Notes under the pieces: generated by a model
The model's database searches: none
Told to the model about the DNA's origin: nothing
The model's input: the letters and a program-made list of their open reading frames with translations, nothing else
Shown here: positions 34,182 to 44,189 of the stretch, piece by piece
Numbering within the stretch: position 1 is the first letter of the stretch
Layout: each line of letters begins with the position of its first letter
Position numbers and translations under genes: made by a program
From: Proteles cristata cristata
Taxonomy: Eukaryota > Chordata > Mammalia > Carnivora > Hyaenidae
Assembly (NCBI GenBank): GCA_017311185.1
Contig: JAESUZ010001069.1
Location: forward strand, 876,501 to 940,500
Reading direction: 5' to 3'
Length of the DNA stretch: 64,000 bases

Positions 34182-35037
34182 GAAGAAATGGGCAGAAGAA
34201 ATGAACAGACACTTCTCCAAAGAGGACATCCAGAGGGCCAACAGACATATGAAACGATGCTCAGCATCCATCCTCATCAGGGAAATACAAATCAAAACCA
34301 CACTGAGATACCACCTCACGCCAGTCAGAGTGGCTAAAATGAGCAAATCAGAGAACTCTGGATGCTGGCGAGGATATGGAGATATGAGCACCCTCCTACA
34401 CTGTTGGTGGGAATGTAAACTGGTACAGCCCCTCTGGAAAACAGTGTGGAGGTTCCTCAGGAAACTAACAATAGAACTCCCCTATAACCCAGCAATAGCA
34501 CTGCTAGGAATTTACCCAAGGGATACAGAAATGCTGATGTATAGGAACACATGTACCCCAATGTTCATAGCAGCACTCTCCACAACAGCTAAAACCTGGA
34601 AAGAGCCTAAGTGTCCATCAACAGACGAATGGATCAAGAAGATGTGGTTTATCTATACCATGGAATACTACATGGCAATGAGAAAGAATGAAATCTGGCC
34701 ATGTGTAGCAACATGGATGGACCTTGAGGGTGTTATGCTGAGCGAAATAAGTCACGCAGAGAAGGAAAAATATCACATGCTTGCACGTATAGGAGGATTA
34801 GGAGGAACTTGACAGAGGAACAAGGGGGAGAAGAAGGGGGGAAATGGTGGGGGAAAGGGAGAGAGGCAAACCATGAGAGACTCTTGAATGCTGACAAAAA
34901 CTGAGGACTGATGGATGTGGGGGGGAGGAGGGATGGGCATGGAGAGGACACTTGTGGGGATGAGCACTGGGTGTTATGTGGAAACTAATTTGACAATAAA
35001 CTACTTGTAAAAAAAGAAAAAAAAGGAAAGAAAAAAA
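34182..35037 (+). mobile_element. Young 5'-truncated L1 with open ORF2 C terminus and TSD
   Basis: The insertion is bounded by aagaat(c/t)tcttgt at 34169-34181 and 35038-35050 and ends in an A-rich tail. Reading frame 34180-34812 is open for about 210 codons. It is the ORF2p C-terminal part, with [60 protein letters not shown] and [21 protein letters not shown] 3' UTR of about 180 bases follows, ending 'gacaataaactacttg'. The uninterrupted frame shows a recent insertion. It lacks endonuclease and reverse transcriptase, so it is inert. Confidence 0.95.
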
Positions 35038-35099
35038 AAGAATTTCTTGTATCCCAGACATACTTCTTCTTTACCTTCACTATATAGTAGCAACCAATT

Positions 35100-35810
35100 T
35101 CCCCTTGAATTAGGATCATTCACCTATTGATTCAGAAGCATGAGGAGACTAAAGTGACCAGGTAGCAGTCTCAAATTCCAGTTCAATAAAATTACTGTTG
35201 TAGCTCCTGGTGGAAACAGTCCTTCCTTTGGGACTAAGACCTCTAGGGCAGGAAAGTCACAGGGAAAGGATGCAAAAATTATACTAAGACTCACTGGGGG
35301 TAATAAGGAATGGAACTACTCCTATTTTTACCCTTTGATTGCTGGATATATGCATATTGGTAGTGGGAGAAATGGCACTATATATTGGATGCTGATTCAG
35401 AGCACAGACAGCATCCTGGAGGACATTTCTCCAGCCCTACAAAGTATTGCCATCTAGCTGGTGTTGTAACTGGCCATTTAAAGGTTTTTCTACCATGCAA
35501 TCCAACCAACTACTTCAGTGATGGTGGAGGAGATGATAAGATCAGTGAATTCCATGAGGATGGCCCCATTGCTATAGTTCATTTACTGTGAAGTGTCCTG
35601 CATTTATTGATCAGAAGTAATGCTATGTTGAATAGCATGACAGTGGATAAGGTCTCTCTGTAAGTCCACAGATAGTAGTTTTGACAGAAGCATTGCATTT
35701 AGGAAAGGCAAATCTATATCCAGAGTTAGTGTCTCTTGCAGTGAGAAGATAGTGCTGCCCCTTCCATGTTACAAGTGTTCCAATATAAGACCCATGTCAG
35801 AGGTCTTTTT
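35100..35810 (-). mobile_element. ERVL-type endogenous retrovirus pol (integrase region) remnant
   Basis: Plus-strand blocks such as 'gtgggagaaatggcactata', 'ggatgctgattcagagcaca', 'ctggtgttgtaactggccat', 'gatcagtgaattccatgagg' and 'aagcattgcatttaggaaag' match, in order, the reversed ERVL internal sequence common in mammalian genomes. On the minus strand this is the integrase part of pol. It is broken by stops and indels. No flanking long terminal repeats were identified, so this is an ancient, non-coding relic. Family assignment is from memory of the repeat and should be checked. Confidence 0.6.
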
Positions 35811-36989
35811 TTCATTGCTATATAATTTAGCATATCACATCTGGCACATAGGAGTTCAATAACTATTGAATAAGAAAATTTAAAAAGAAAACATATCTGT
35901 GGAGGGAAAATAAACCAGAAAATCCTGTATGCATTTGTCTTGGTTAATTTTCTCTGAGATACTCACTTATGTTCACTGGAAGGATTATCTGTTGAGGAAA
36001 AACTAAGATAAGACAGTCCTGCTTCCCCAGTTTTTCTGTGACCATGTAGGTCTTCACTATACCCTGGGACTTGGGGCAGATTGGTAGTACTAGCCCAAGA
36101 CATGGTCACTAAATACACAGTCAGGGGTGTGAAAATGGCCCTCTATGTTGTACAGGTGAAGGGTTCCCTCTGGGCCAGCGGAGCTCATTTACTGACAGAA
36201 GAAAGCAGAGGTGGAAGCTCAGGAATCACACCTAGGGGATTTATTAAAATCCTATCTCCTAGACTAGGATTTCCAGTGAGGGAATACGTCAGCTGGGGAG
36301 AGATTCCCCTTGAAATAAAGCTTCTCAGTGGAGGGTAAAAGTCATTGTCCTCACACAGGAAGGCAAAAGAACCACCCTCAAAGACAGGGCTCTGGTTCTC
36401 TGTGGCCCTCAGGGAAAGGGAGGCCAGTCATTGTAGGTTTTCCTTTTGGATTTTCTCATATCCCCTTTCTTGGATTTTTCCTTTATTCAGCTTTTTCTTC
36501 AGAGCCCAAAAGGAGTGAAAGCATTTTTATAAGCCTAAGCAGTGACCTCAGCCTGACAATTGTTTGGGGGCTAGAAAAATTCCTTTGCAGGGTGACTGGG
36601 TCAGATAAGCAGCCTGTCCTAACTCCTCACACAAGAGAGGAGACAGGCAACCTCTTACTTCTACATGACTCTTCTCTCAGTAGTATTGGCCATTCAGAGA
36701 CTGCCCATTCCCAGAGAGGGTCTGCAAAGCCACAAGAATGGGAAGGGCCTGACTCACTAATCTCCCTTACCTCCTCACAGCAGATACTTTCCTCAATTTT
36801 GGAAAAAGGCACTTTATTCACCAATTTCTATTTGCACTCCTTGGCTCCCTCATATAACCTACTACATCTTGCAATAAAATCTACCAGCAGTGTCTCCTGT
36901 TCATCTGAGGTAAGGATTTTATCTTTGGGAGATACAGCTTCCAGGGCATAAAAATAGAAAATAAAAAAATAATTAAGGACAAGAAATTA
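35811..36989. other. Intergenic, possibly LTR-like at 36330-36960
   Basis: Contains an open frame of 207 codons (36328-36951) with no resemblance to a known protein. AATAAA at 36873-36878 lies about 75 bases before the stop, and GC content is higher than in the flanks. This could be a solitary LTR or plain unique sequence. No inverted TG...CA ends or TSD were found. Confidence 0.3.
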
Positions 36990-37118
36990 AAAAACATTTT
37001 TAATGTTTATTTAATTTTGAGAGAGAGAGAGAGAAAGAGAGTGAACAGGGGAGGGGCAGAGAGAGAGAAAGACACAGAATCTGAAGCAGGCTCCAGGCTC
37101 GGAGCCACTCAGGTGTCC
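36990..37118 (-). repeat. Carnivore SINE with large internal deletion
   Basis: Tail TTTTTAATGTTTATTTAATT, GA tract, 'aagcaggctccaggctcgga' is joined directly to 'gccactcaggtgtcc', the head. The tRNA-related middle is missing. TSD-like ggacaagaaatt / ggactaggaatt lies on both sides, so the deletion is inside one insertion. Confidence 0.85.
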
Positions 37119-37589
37119 AGGACTAGGAATTTCGAATAGGGGTCTGGAATGCGTTGAACTGGATAATGTAAGTCAGTTGACAAAGGTAAACATGTAGATA
37201 ATACAGAATATTGTAATATTGTCATTGTGATGCATAAATTACTTTTTATTCTAGTATAGATGCTAAAACTATACATTTTGCAGGAGAAAACAGTCCCTGA
37301 ATTTTGTTCCTTCTAAGTTAATACCTCTTTTCCTTCTATCCATCTCATTCATCTATACACACTGAGCAAACAGACTTTTCATTCTTATGAGAATTTCTGG
37401 TTCCTTAAACACTCTCAGTTCTTCTATTTATCACCTCCCAAACTGTCTTTTCTTGATTTATTTCCATTGCAAATATCTAGCCAATCACCAAGTATTGTTG
37501 TTTCTGCCTCCACCATGTATTTATTATACATGTGCTATTTCCCTGATCCATCTTACTTGGATGACCACAATCACTTCTGTACTTATCTT
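37119..37589. other. Intergenic, nothing recognised
   Basis: No named repeat or gene. Confidence 0.45.
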
Positions 37590-37740
37590 TGTTGTTGTTG
37601 TTCTAGGTTTTTATTTAAATTCTAGTTAGTTAAAATATAGTGTAATATTGGCTTTTTAGGAATAGGATTTAGTGATTCATCACTTCCATGTAACTCACTC
37701 TTGCCTATCTTCTACCCATTACTGCTTCATACAACTATAA
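37590..37740 (-). mobile_element. L1 3' end fragment
   Basis: 'taaattctagttagttaaaa', 'tatagtgtaatattggcttt', 'gatttagtgattcatcactt' follow the reversed carnivore L1 3' end. It has no coding part. Confidence 0.75.
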
Positions 37741-37796
37741 GAGTTGTATACCTTATACATGGTATATATGTATATATATGAAAAACCTTAAATATT

Positions 37797-37975
37797 TAAA
37801 AACAATTTTTTGTCTCTATTTTGAGAAACAGACAAAGAGCGAGCAGAGGAGGGTCAGAGAGACAGGGAGACACAGAATCTGAGCAGGCTTCAGGCTCTTA
37901 GCTGTCAGCACAGAACCCAATGCGGGGCTCGATCCCACAGACCGTGAGATCATGACCTGAGCCGAAGTTGGATGC
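37797..37975 (-). repeat. Felid-type SINE lacking its last ~35 head bases
   Basis: 'gagacacagaatctgagcag', 'tgcggggctcgatcccacag', 'atgacctgagccgaagttgg' and then 'atgc', where 'ttaaccgactgagccaccc' should follow. Instead the tail of a second SINE begins at once. Confidence 0.88.
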
Positions 37976-38172
37976 AAATTTTTTTAATGTTCATTTATTT
38001 TTGAGGGAGATACAAAGTGTGAGCATGGGAGGGGTAGAGAGAGGGAGACACAGAATTTGAAGCAGGCTCCAAGCCTGTCAGCATAGAGCTTGATGCGAGA
38101 CTCAAACTCACAAACTGAGGTCATAACCTGAGCTGAAGTTAGATGCTTGACCTACTAAGCCACTAAGGCACC
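37976..38172 (-). repeat. Felid-type SINE, tail joined to the SINE before it
   Basis: TTTTTTTAATGTTCATTTAT, 'gaagcaggctccaagcctgt', 'gatgcgagactcaaactcac', 'taagccactaaggcacc'. It is full length and in the same orientation as its neighbour, with no clear TSD. Confidence 0.9.
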
Positions 38173-38212
38173 ACTAAGAATTACTTCTAAAATTATAAAT
38201 TGTCTGATGTCA

Positions 38213-38216
<4 letters not shown>

Positions 38217-38258
<42 letters not shown>
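38217..38258. repeat. (TG)n microsatellite
   Basis: About 20 uninterrupted TG units. Likely length-polymorphic. Confidence 0.95.
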
Positions 38259-38261
<3 letters not shown>

Positions 38262-38479
38262 ACTGCACTCCATATCCCCTAGAAGTACAAGCATGATTTG
38301 GAACATGTCTATCTCTCCAAATTTATCTCAGTTACTATCCACCTCAACAGTCTTCATCTAGCTCCTCAGAATTTACAAGCTGTTTTCTATTTCAAAGACT
38401 CTGCATATAATGTACTGTCTGCTGAAGAACCTCTTCACTCTTCTTCATTTGAATCATTTATACTCATCTTTATTTTTTT

Positions 38480-38684
38480 AATTTTTTATTAATGTTTATT
38501 TATTTTAGAGAGAGACAGAGCATGAGTGGGAGAAGGGAAGAGAGAGAAAGAGGTACAGAATCAGAAGCAGGCTCCAGGCTGTCACAGTATAGAGCCGGAT
38601 GTGGAACTTGAACTCACACGTCGTGAAATCATGACCTTAGCTGAAGTCAGATGTTCAGCCAGCTGAGCCACCCAGATGCCCCTA
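38480..38684 (-). repeat. Felid-type SINE
   Basis: TTTATTAATGTTTATTTATT, 'agaagcaggctccaggctgt', 'gatgtggaacttgaactcac', 'gagccacccagatgcccc'. A TSD of about 9 bp, tcatcttta, lies at 38464-38472 and just after the head. Confidence 0.92.
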
Positions 38685-39379
38685 TGATCATCTTTAAAAA
38701 CGGAGCTTGAAATTCACACTCTCCGAGAGGTATTTTCTTTTCTTTTTAAAAAAATAAAAATAGTAGTTATTATCAAGTAAAATTACTCATCATGTGAGAT
38801 GGGGCATCCCTTCTAGGAAGGCAGAAAGGGAAAAACATGATTCAACTGATACAGAAGACAAATAGAAATAGTCTCCCTTTTCTCATATTATAAGCCTGCA
38901 TAATACACAAACTATAATCCTGGATGATATTAACTATGTATATCCTTGGATTGCGAGAAACTTGTTCTGCAAGTATTCAAAAAATGAAAAAACATTTCTA
39001 CCAAATTTTAACTTGATAAATGAGCAGTGTTTTGCAATGAGAGTACTATGTGAGGCCGAACATCACATGATCATAACTGAGCCAATGGTTCTTTTCTGTC
39101 TCTGTCTCTGTCTCTGTCTCTCTTTCACACTGTGGAATTGTGGGTGTTCATCTCCCATGCTCGAATCTTGGGTCTTAGACTGTGGTGTTTGGCATAAATC
39201 AGTGATTTTTCAGAACATTGGAAGATGCCCACAACTGACACTAGTGTATTTTTTGTCACTTCAAAGCACCTATGGACAGCCCTTTTCTTTTCCATTCAAG
39301 ATTAAGCTTAGAGATGCTTCATTCTAGGTCAGGGTGCCTGCAAATAAAGACCCTTCCTTTGCTGCTTCATTGCCAGTTA
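38685..39379. other. Intergenic; short (TCTG)n-type tract
   Basis: A (TCTGTC)n-like tract lies at about 39097-39122. No gene recognised. Confidence 0.45.
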
Positions 39380-39813
39380 CATTTTTAAAATATAATTTAT
39401 TGTTAAGTTAGCTAAAATACAGTGTATGCAATGTGCTCTTGGCTTCAGGAATAGATTCCCAAGACTCATCGCTTACATATAACAACCACTGCTCATCCCA
39501 ACAAGTGCCCTCCTCAATGCCCATCACCCTTCCCCCCTCCCACCTATCAGCTCTCAGTTTGTTCTCTATATTTAAGAGTTTCTTATGGTTTGCCTCCCTC
39601 TCTGTTTGAAACTAATATTTTTCTCCTTCCCTTCACCCATGGTCTTCTGTTAAGTTTCTCAAATTCCACGTATGAGTGAAAATATATGATATCTGTCTTT
39701 CTCTAATTTATTTCACTTAGCATAATACACTCCAGTTACATCTATGTTGTAGCAAACGGCAAGATTTTATTCTTTCTCATTGCCAAGTAATATTCCAGTA
39801 GATAGACAGATAG

Positions 39814-39844
<31 letters not shown>

Positions 39845-42066
39845 CAGATATATACATATGTATATATATCACATTTATATGTGTGTATATATATATATAT
39901 ATGTATCACATCTTCATTATTCATTTTTCAGTCAATGGACATTCGGGCTCTTTCCATATTTTGGCTACTGTTGATAGTGCTACTATAAACATTGGGGAAC
40001 ATGTGCCCCTATGCATCAGCACTTCTGTATCCTTTGGATAAATTCCTAGTAGTGCTATTGCTGGGTCATAGGGTAATTCTATTTTTAATTACTTAGGGAA
40101 CCTCCACACTGTTTTGCAGATTGACTGCACCAATTTGCATTTCCACCAACAGTGCAAGAGGATGCCCTTTTCTCCACATCTTCACCAACATTGGTTGTTT
40201 CTGAGTTGTTAATGTCAGGAATTTTGACCGGTGTGAGGTGGTGTCTCAGTGTGGTTTTGATTTGTATTTCCCTGATGATGAGCGATGTTGAGCATCTTTT
40301 CATGTGTCTGTTGGCCATCTGGATGTCTTCCCTTGAAAAGTGTCTCTTCATGTCTTCTGCTCATTTCCTACTCGATTATTTGTTTTTAAGGTGTTGGGTT
40401 TGGTAAGTTCTTTATAGATTTTGGATACAAGCCCTTTATCCAATATGTCATTTGCAAACATCTTTTCCCATTCTGTTGGTTGCCTTTTTTGTTGTTGTTG
40501 ATTGTTTCCTTTGCTGTGCAAAAGCATTTTATCTTGATAAGGTTCAATAGTTCATTTTTGCTTTTATTTCCCTTGCCTTAGGAGATGTGTCTAGAAAGAA
40601 GATGCTCCATCTGAGGTCCAAGAGGTTGTTGTCTATTTTCTCCTCTAGGGTTATGATGGTTTCCTATCTCACATTTAGGTCTTTCAGCCATTTTCAATTT
40701 ATTTTTGTGTACGGTGTAAGAAAGTGGTCCAGTTTCATTCTTTTGCGTGTTGTTATCTGGTTCTCCCAACGTCATTTGCTAAAGAGACTGTCTTTTTCCA
40801 ATTGGATATTCTTTCCTGCTTTGTCAAAGATTAGTTGCCCATACATCTGTGAGTCCAATTCTGGGTTCTCTATTCTATTCCATTGGTCTGTGTGTCTGTT
40901 TTTGTGCCAATACCTTACTGTCTTGATGATTATAGCTTTGTAATAGAGGCTAAAGTCCGGGATTGTGATGCCTCTTTTCAACATTACTTCGGCTATTCAG
41001 GGTCTTTTGTGGTTCCATACAAATTTTAGGATTCTTTTTTCTAGCACTGAGTAGAACGCCCATGTAATTCTGATTGGGATTGCATTGAATATGTAGACTG
41101 CTTTGGCTAGTATTGACATTTTAACAGTATTTCTTCTTCCAACCCATGAGCATGAAACATTTTCCATTTCTTTGTGTCTTCTTCAATTTCTTTCATAAGT
41201 TTTCTACAGTTTTCAGCATACAGATCTTTTACATCTTTGGTTAGGTTTATTCCTAGGTATTCTATGGTTCTTGGGGCAATTGTAAATGGGATTGATTTCT
41301 TGATTTCTCTTTCTGTTGTTTCATTATTGGTTCATAGAAATGCAACTGATTTCTGTACATTGATTTTATATCCTGCAACTTTGCTAAATTTATGATAAGT
41401 GATAGCAGCATTTTGATAAAGTCTTTCAAGTTTTCCATGTAGAGGATCATGACGTCTGTAAAAAGAGAAAGTTTGACTTCTTCTTGCCAATTCTGATGTC
41501 TTTGATTTCCTTTTGTTGTCTGATGGCTGATGCTAGGATTTCCAACACTGTTAAACAGTAGTGGTGAGAGTGGACATCCCTGTTGTGTTCCTGATCACAG
41601 GGGGAAAGCTCTCAGTTTTTCCCTATGAAGGATGATATTAGCTGTGAGCTTTTCATATATGGCTTTTTTTTTCAACATTTTTATTCATCTCTAGGAGAGA
41701 GAGACAGCGTGAGCAGGGGAGGTCCAGAGAGAGAGGGAGACACAGACTCCGAAACAGGCTCCAGGCTCTGAGCTGGCAGCCAGCACAGAGCCCGACGCGG
41801 GGCCCGAACCCACGAACCGCGAGACCATGACCTAAGTGAAAGTCGGATGCCCAACCCACTAAGCCACCCAGGCGCCCCCATATATGGCTTTTATGATGTT
41901 AAGAAATGTTCCTACTATCATCACATTCTTGTGGGTTTTTATTAATAAAGGATGCTGTATTTTGTCAAATACTTTTTCTGGATCTATTGACAGGATCATG
42001 TGGTTCTTATCCTTTCTTCTATTAATGTGATGTATCACATTGATTGATTTGCAAATATTGAAGCAG
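39380..42066 (-). mobile_element. 5'-truncated L1 of about 2.7 kb (ORF2 RT to 3' UTR), decayed
   Basis: In reverse: 3' UTR ('caaccactgctcatcccaac', 39480-39620), the ORF2 C terminus (minus-strand frame 40085-40351 with [20 protein letters not shown]), and reverse-transcriptase sequence up to 'gtgatgtatcacattgattg' near 42040. Stops and frameshifts break ORF2. A (CATA)n/TA tract lies at 39815-39900 within the 3' coding part. A young SINE (41668-41878) inserted later. Confidence 0.9.
41668..41878 (-). repeat. Young felid SINE inside L1, 14-bp TSD
   Basis: TTTTATTCATCTCTAGGAGA tail, 'gaaacaggctccaggctctg', CCGACGCGGGGCCCGAACCC, 'cctaagtgaaagtcggatgc', CCACCCAGGCGCCCC. A perfect TSD catatatggctttt lies at 41654-41667 and 41879-41892. 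CpGs are preserved and the copy is close to consensus. Confidence 0.96.
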
Positions 42067-42080
42067 AGAGGTATTTTCTT

Positions 42081-42278
42081 TTAAATATTTTTAAAACATA
42101 CATTTTTGAGAGACAGAGCATGAGAGGGAAAGAGAGAGGAAGACACAGAACCTGAAGCAGGTTCCAGGCTCTGAGCTGTCAGCACAGAGCCTGATGTGGG
42201 GCTCAAACTCACAAATTGTGACATCATGACCCATGCTAAAGCCAGATGCTTAGCCAACTGAGTCACCCAGGCTCCCCA
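42081..42278 (-). repeat. Felid-type SINE with 14-bp TSD
   Basis: 'gaagcaggttccaggctctg', 'gatgtggggctcaaactcac', 'aactgagtcacccaggctcc'. A perfect TSD agaggtattttctt lies at 42067-42080 and 42279-42292. Confidence 0.95.
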
Positions 42279-42367
42279 AGAGGTATTTTCTTAATTATCA
42301 ATCTACATGAGAACCACTATTTCTTCTTTTTCATTATGATAATTTTCACAATTCGTGATTACACCTA

Positions 42368-42598
42368 TTTTTTTTTTTTGAGAGAGAGAGAGCACAAGTG
42401 AGTGAGGGGAAGGGAGGGAGAGAGAGAGAGAGAATACCACGAGAGGCAGTGACAGAGAGAAAGGGAGAGGGAGAGAGAAGCTGGGCTCACGCAAAGCAGG
42501 GCACTAACTCACCTGATGTAGCCCTTGAACTCACAAACCATGAGATCATAACCTGACTCAAAGTCAGATGCTTGACTGACTGAGCCACCAGGCACTCC
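42368..42598 (-). repeat. Carnivore SINE, older subtype
   Basis: T-run then GA tract with several expansions, 'gtagcccttgaactcacaaa', 'ccatgagatcataacctgac', 'ctgactgagccaccaggcac'. TSD-like acacctatttt / aggcctatttt on the flanks. Confidence 0.85.
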
Positions 42599-42679
42599 TA
42601 GGCCTATTTTTAAATGCTGTTCACAAGAATGTAACTGAAGATAAGTGTGCTCCGCAAGATAAGTGTATACTTATCTTGA

Positions 42680-42774
42680 ACAAGGAGTAATATATAGAAT
42701 TGTTGAATCCTATGTTGTACATATGAAACCAATTTAATACTGTATGTTAAGTATACTGGAATTAAGTTTTAAAA
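42680..42774 (+). mobile_element. L1 3' UTR end fragment
   Basis: 'atagaattgttgaatcctat', 'gttgtacatatgaaaccaat', 'atactgtatgttaagtatac' and 'tggaattaag' match the carnivore L1 3' end. The SINE that follows inserted into its terminal A/T tail. Confidence 0.8.
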
Positions 42775-42989
42775 TTTTTTTTAATGTTTTATTTATTTCT
42801 AGGAGAGAGAGAGAGACAGCGTGAGCAGCGGAGGGTCAGAGAGAGAGGGAGTCACAGGCTGAAACAGGCTCCAGGCTCTGAGCTGGCAGTCAGCACAGAG
42901 CCCGACGCGGGGCTCGAACCCACGAACCGCGAGATCATGACCTAAGCGAAAGTCGGACGCTTAACCGACTAAGCCACCCAGGCGCCCCC
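42775..42989 (-). repeat. Young felid SINE close to consensus, 17-bp perfect TSD
   Basis: TTTATTTCTAGGAGAGAGAG, 'ctgagctggcagtcagcaca', CCCGACGCGGGGCTCGAACC, 'cctaagcgaaagtcggacgc', GCCACCCAGGCGCCCC. The TSD ggaattaagttttaaaa lies at 42758-42774 and 42990-43006 without mismatch. This is the youngest-looking insertion in the window. Confidence 0.97.
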
Positions 42990-43013
42990 GGAATTAAGTT
43001 TTAAAAAATGAAG

Positions 43014-43234
43014 ACTGTGCCTGGGTGGCACAGTCAGTTAAGTCACCAACAAGATCTTGGGTCCGGTCATGATCGTGGTTCGTGAATTCAAGACCCCCAT
43101 CAGGCTGTATGCTGATGGTGCAGGGCCTCTTTAGGAGTCTGTCTGTCCTTCTCTCTGCCCCTCCCCTGATTTTGCCTGCTCTCTCTCTCTCGCTCACTCT
43201 CTCTCTCTCTCTCTCAAAATAAATATATCAATTT
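43014..43234 (+). repeat. Carnivore SINE, distinct middle, 13-bp TSD
   Basis: GTGCCTGGGTGGCACAGTCA head with 'gtcaccaacaagatcttggg', 'gcagggcctctttaggagtc', CT tract and AAAATAAATATATC tail. TSD ttaaaaaa(t/c)gaag lies at 43001-43013 and 43235-43247. Confidence 0.92.
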
Positions 43235-43247
43235 TTAAAAAACGAAG

Positions 43248-44189
43248 TAAAATCAGAGATGGTGAAAAAAAATATAACTGAATGTGGTCAGGTATTCTAT
43301 AAGTTATGTACTCCACTCTATGCTTGAGAGCTATCACAATGCCTGGCACACAAGAGGCATGGAGGTGTTGGTTCTTTCTCTCTCCCAAAATTTGCTTCTA
43401 TGTCAAGGTAACAGTAATGTAAGATACCTAGTTTCTTCTTCTCCTCTTTTCTTCTCAAGGAAGGGAGGAACATAATCCAATTACAGAATGAACCGAATAC
43501 ATTTCTCTTCTTTTGGAAGATACAATGGATAGTACTTGGACTATCCTGTACCCCTTTCCCACTCTTGCTTTCTTGTGGGAAAACTGCCTTCTTCCTATGT
43601 GGCCTATGATTGCAAAGGTAATTATGATTGTAAAGGTAATTGGCCGTTGGTATTAAGAAGCCCATTGCCGACTGACATATCAACTTTATTCTCAGATTTC
43701 TGTTTTATGAAAAATAGAGGTGATGCCTTGGCCTGCATAAATATCTTCTTTCTCAACTGGTTCCAAACCTGGGTGGGGGAAAGGAGAATATATACTAGGC
43801 CTTCTCAAAGACTCTTCATCTCCTGAAAAGGAGGCTGGATAATATGTGCCCAGATTTTTCCCTTTAATCTTTCCCATTGAATTGCTCCACATTTTTCAGA
43901 AAAAAGTAAATGGCAGAGTAGAAGTATAAGGCAGAGACAAGCCCAGAATTATTGCACAATGGGACTCCCCTAACATTGAAGGAAACATCAGAAGTAGGGA
44001 AAAAATGTGCTCTTTTACTAATATGTTATCAGCACATATTTGGTGAGTTAATTTATTAATGAAAAAGTATAAGTATGATATGATAAATTGAACAACCAAT
44101 CCTGCTGATCAAAGGCTATAATATTATAAAGCAAGGAAGTCTCCAGTATTACATCAGAACTACTTTACTTAGGTCTTGTGTAATTTCAG
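43248..44189. other. Upstream region of the OR2AG-like gene
   Basis: No repeat or exon is recognised. A splice-acceptor-like site (gtcttgtgtaatttcag) ends at 44189, 20 bases before the ATG of the next gene. Confidence 0.45.

Noticed and set aside
34180..34812. 210-codon open frame as a host gene
   Set aside because: It is the C-terminal part of L1 ORF2p inside a 5'-truncated insertion with TSD and A-rich tail.
39815..39900. Regular short repeats as a CRISPR array
   Set aside because: This is a CATA/TA microsatellite within an L1 in a mammalian genome, with no spacer structure.
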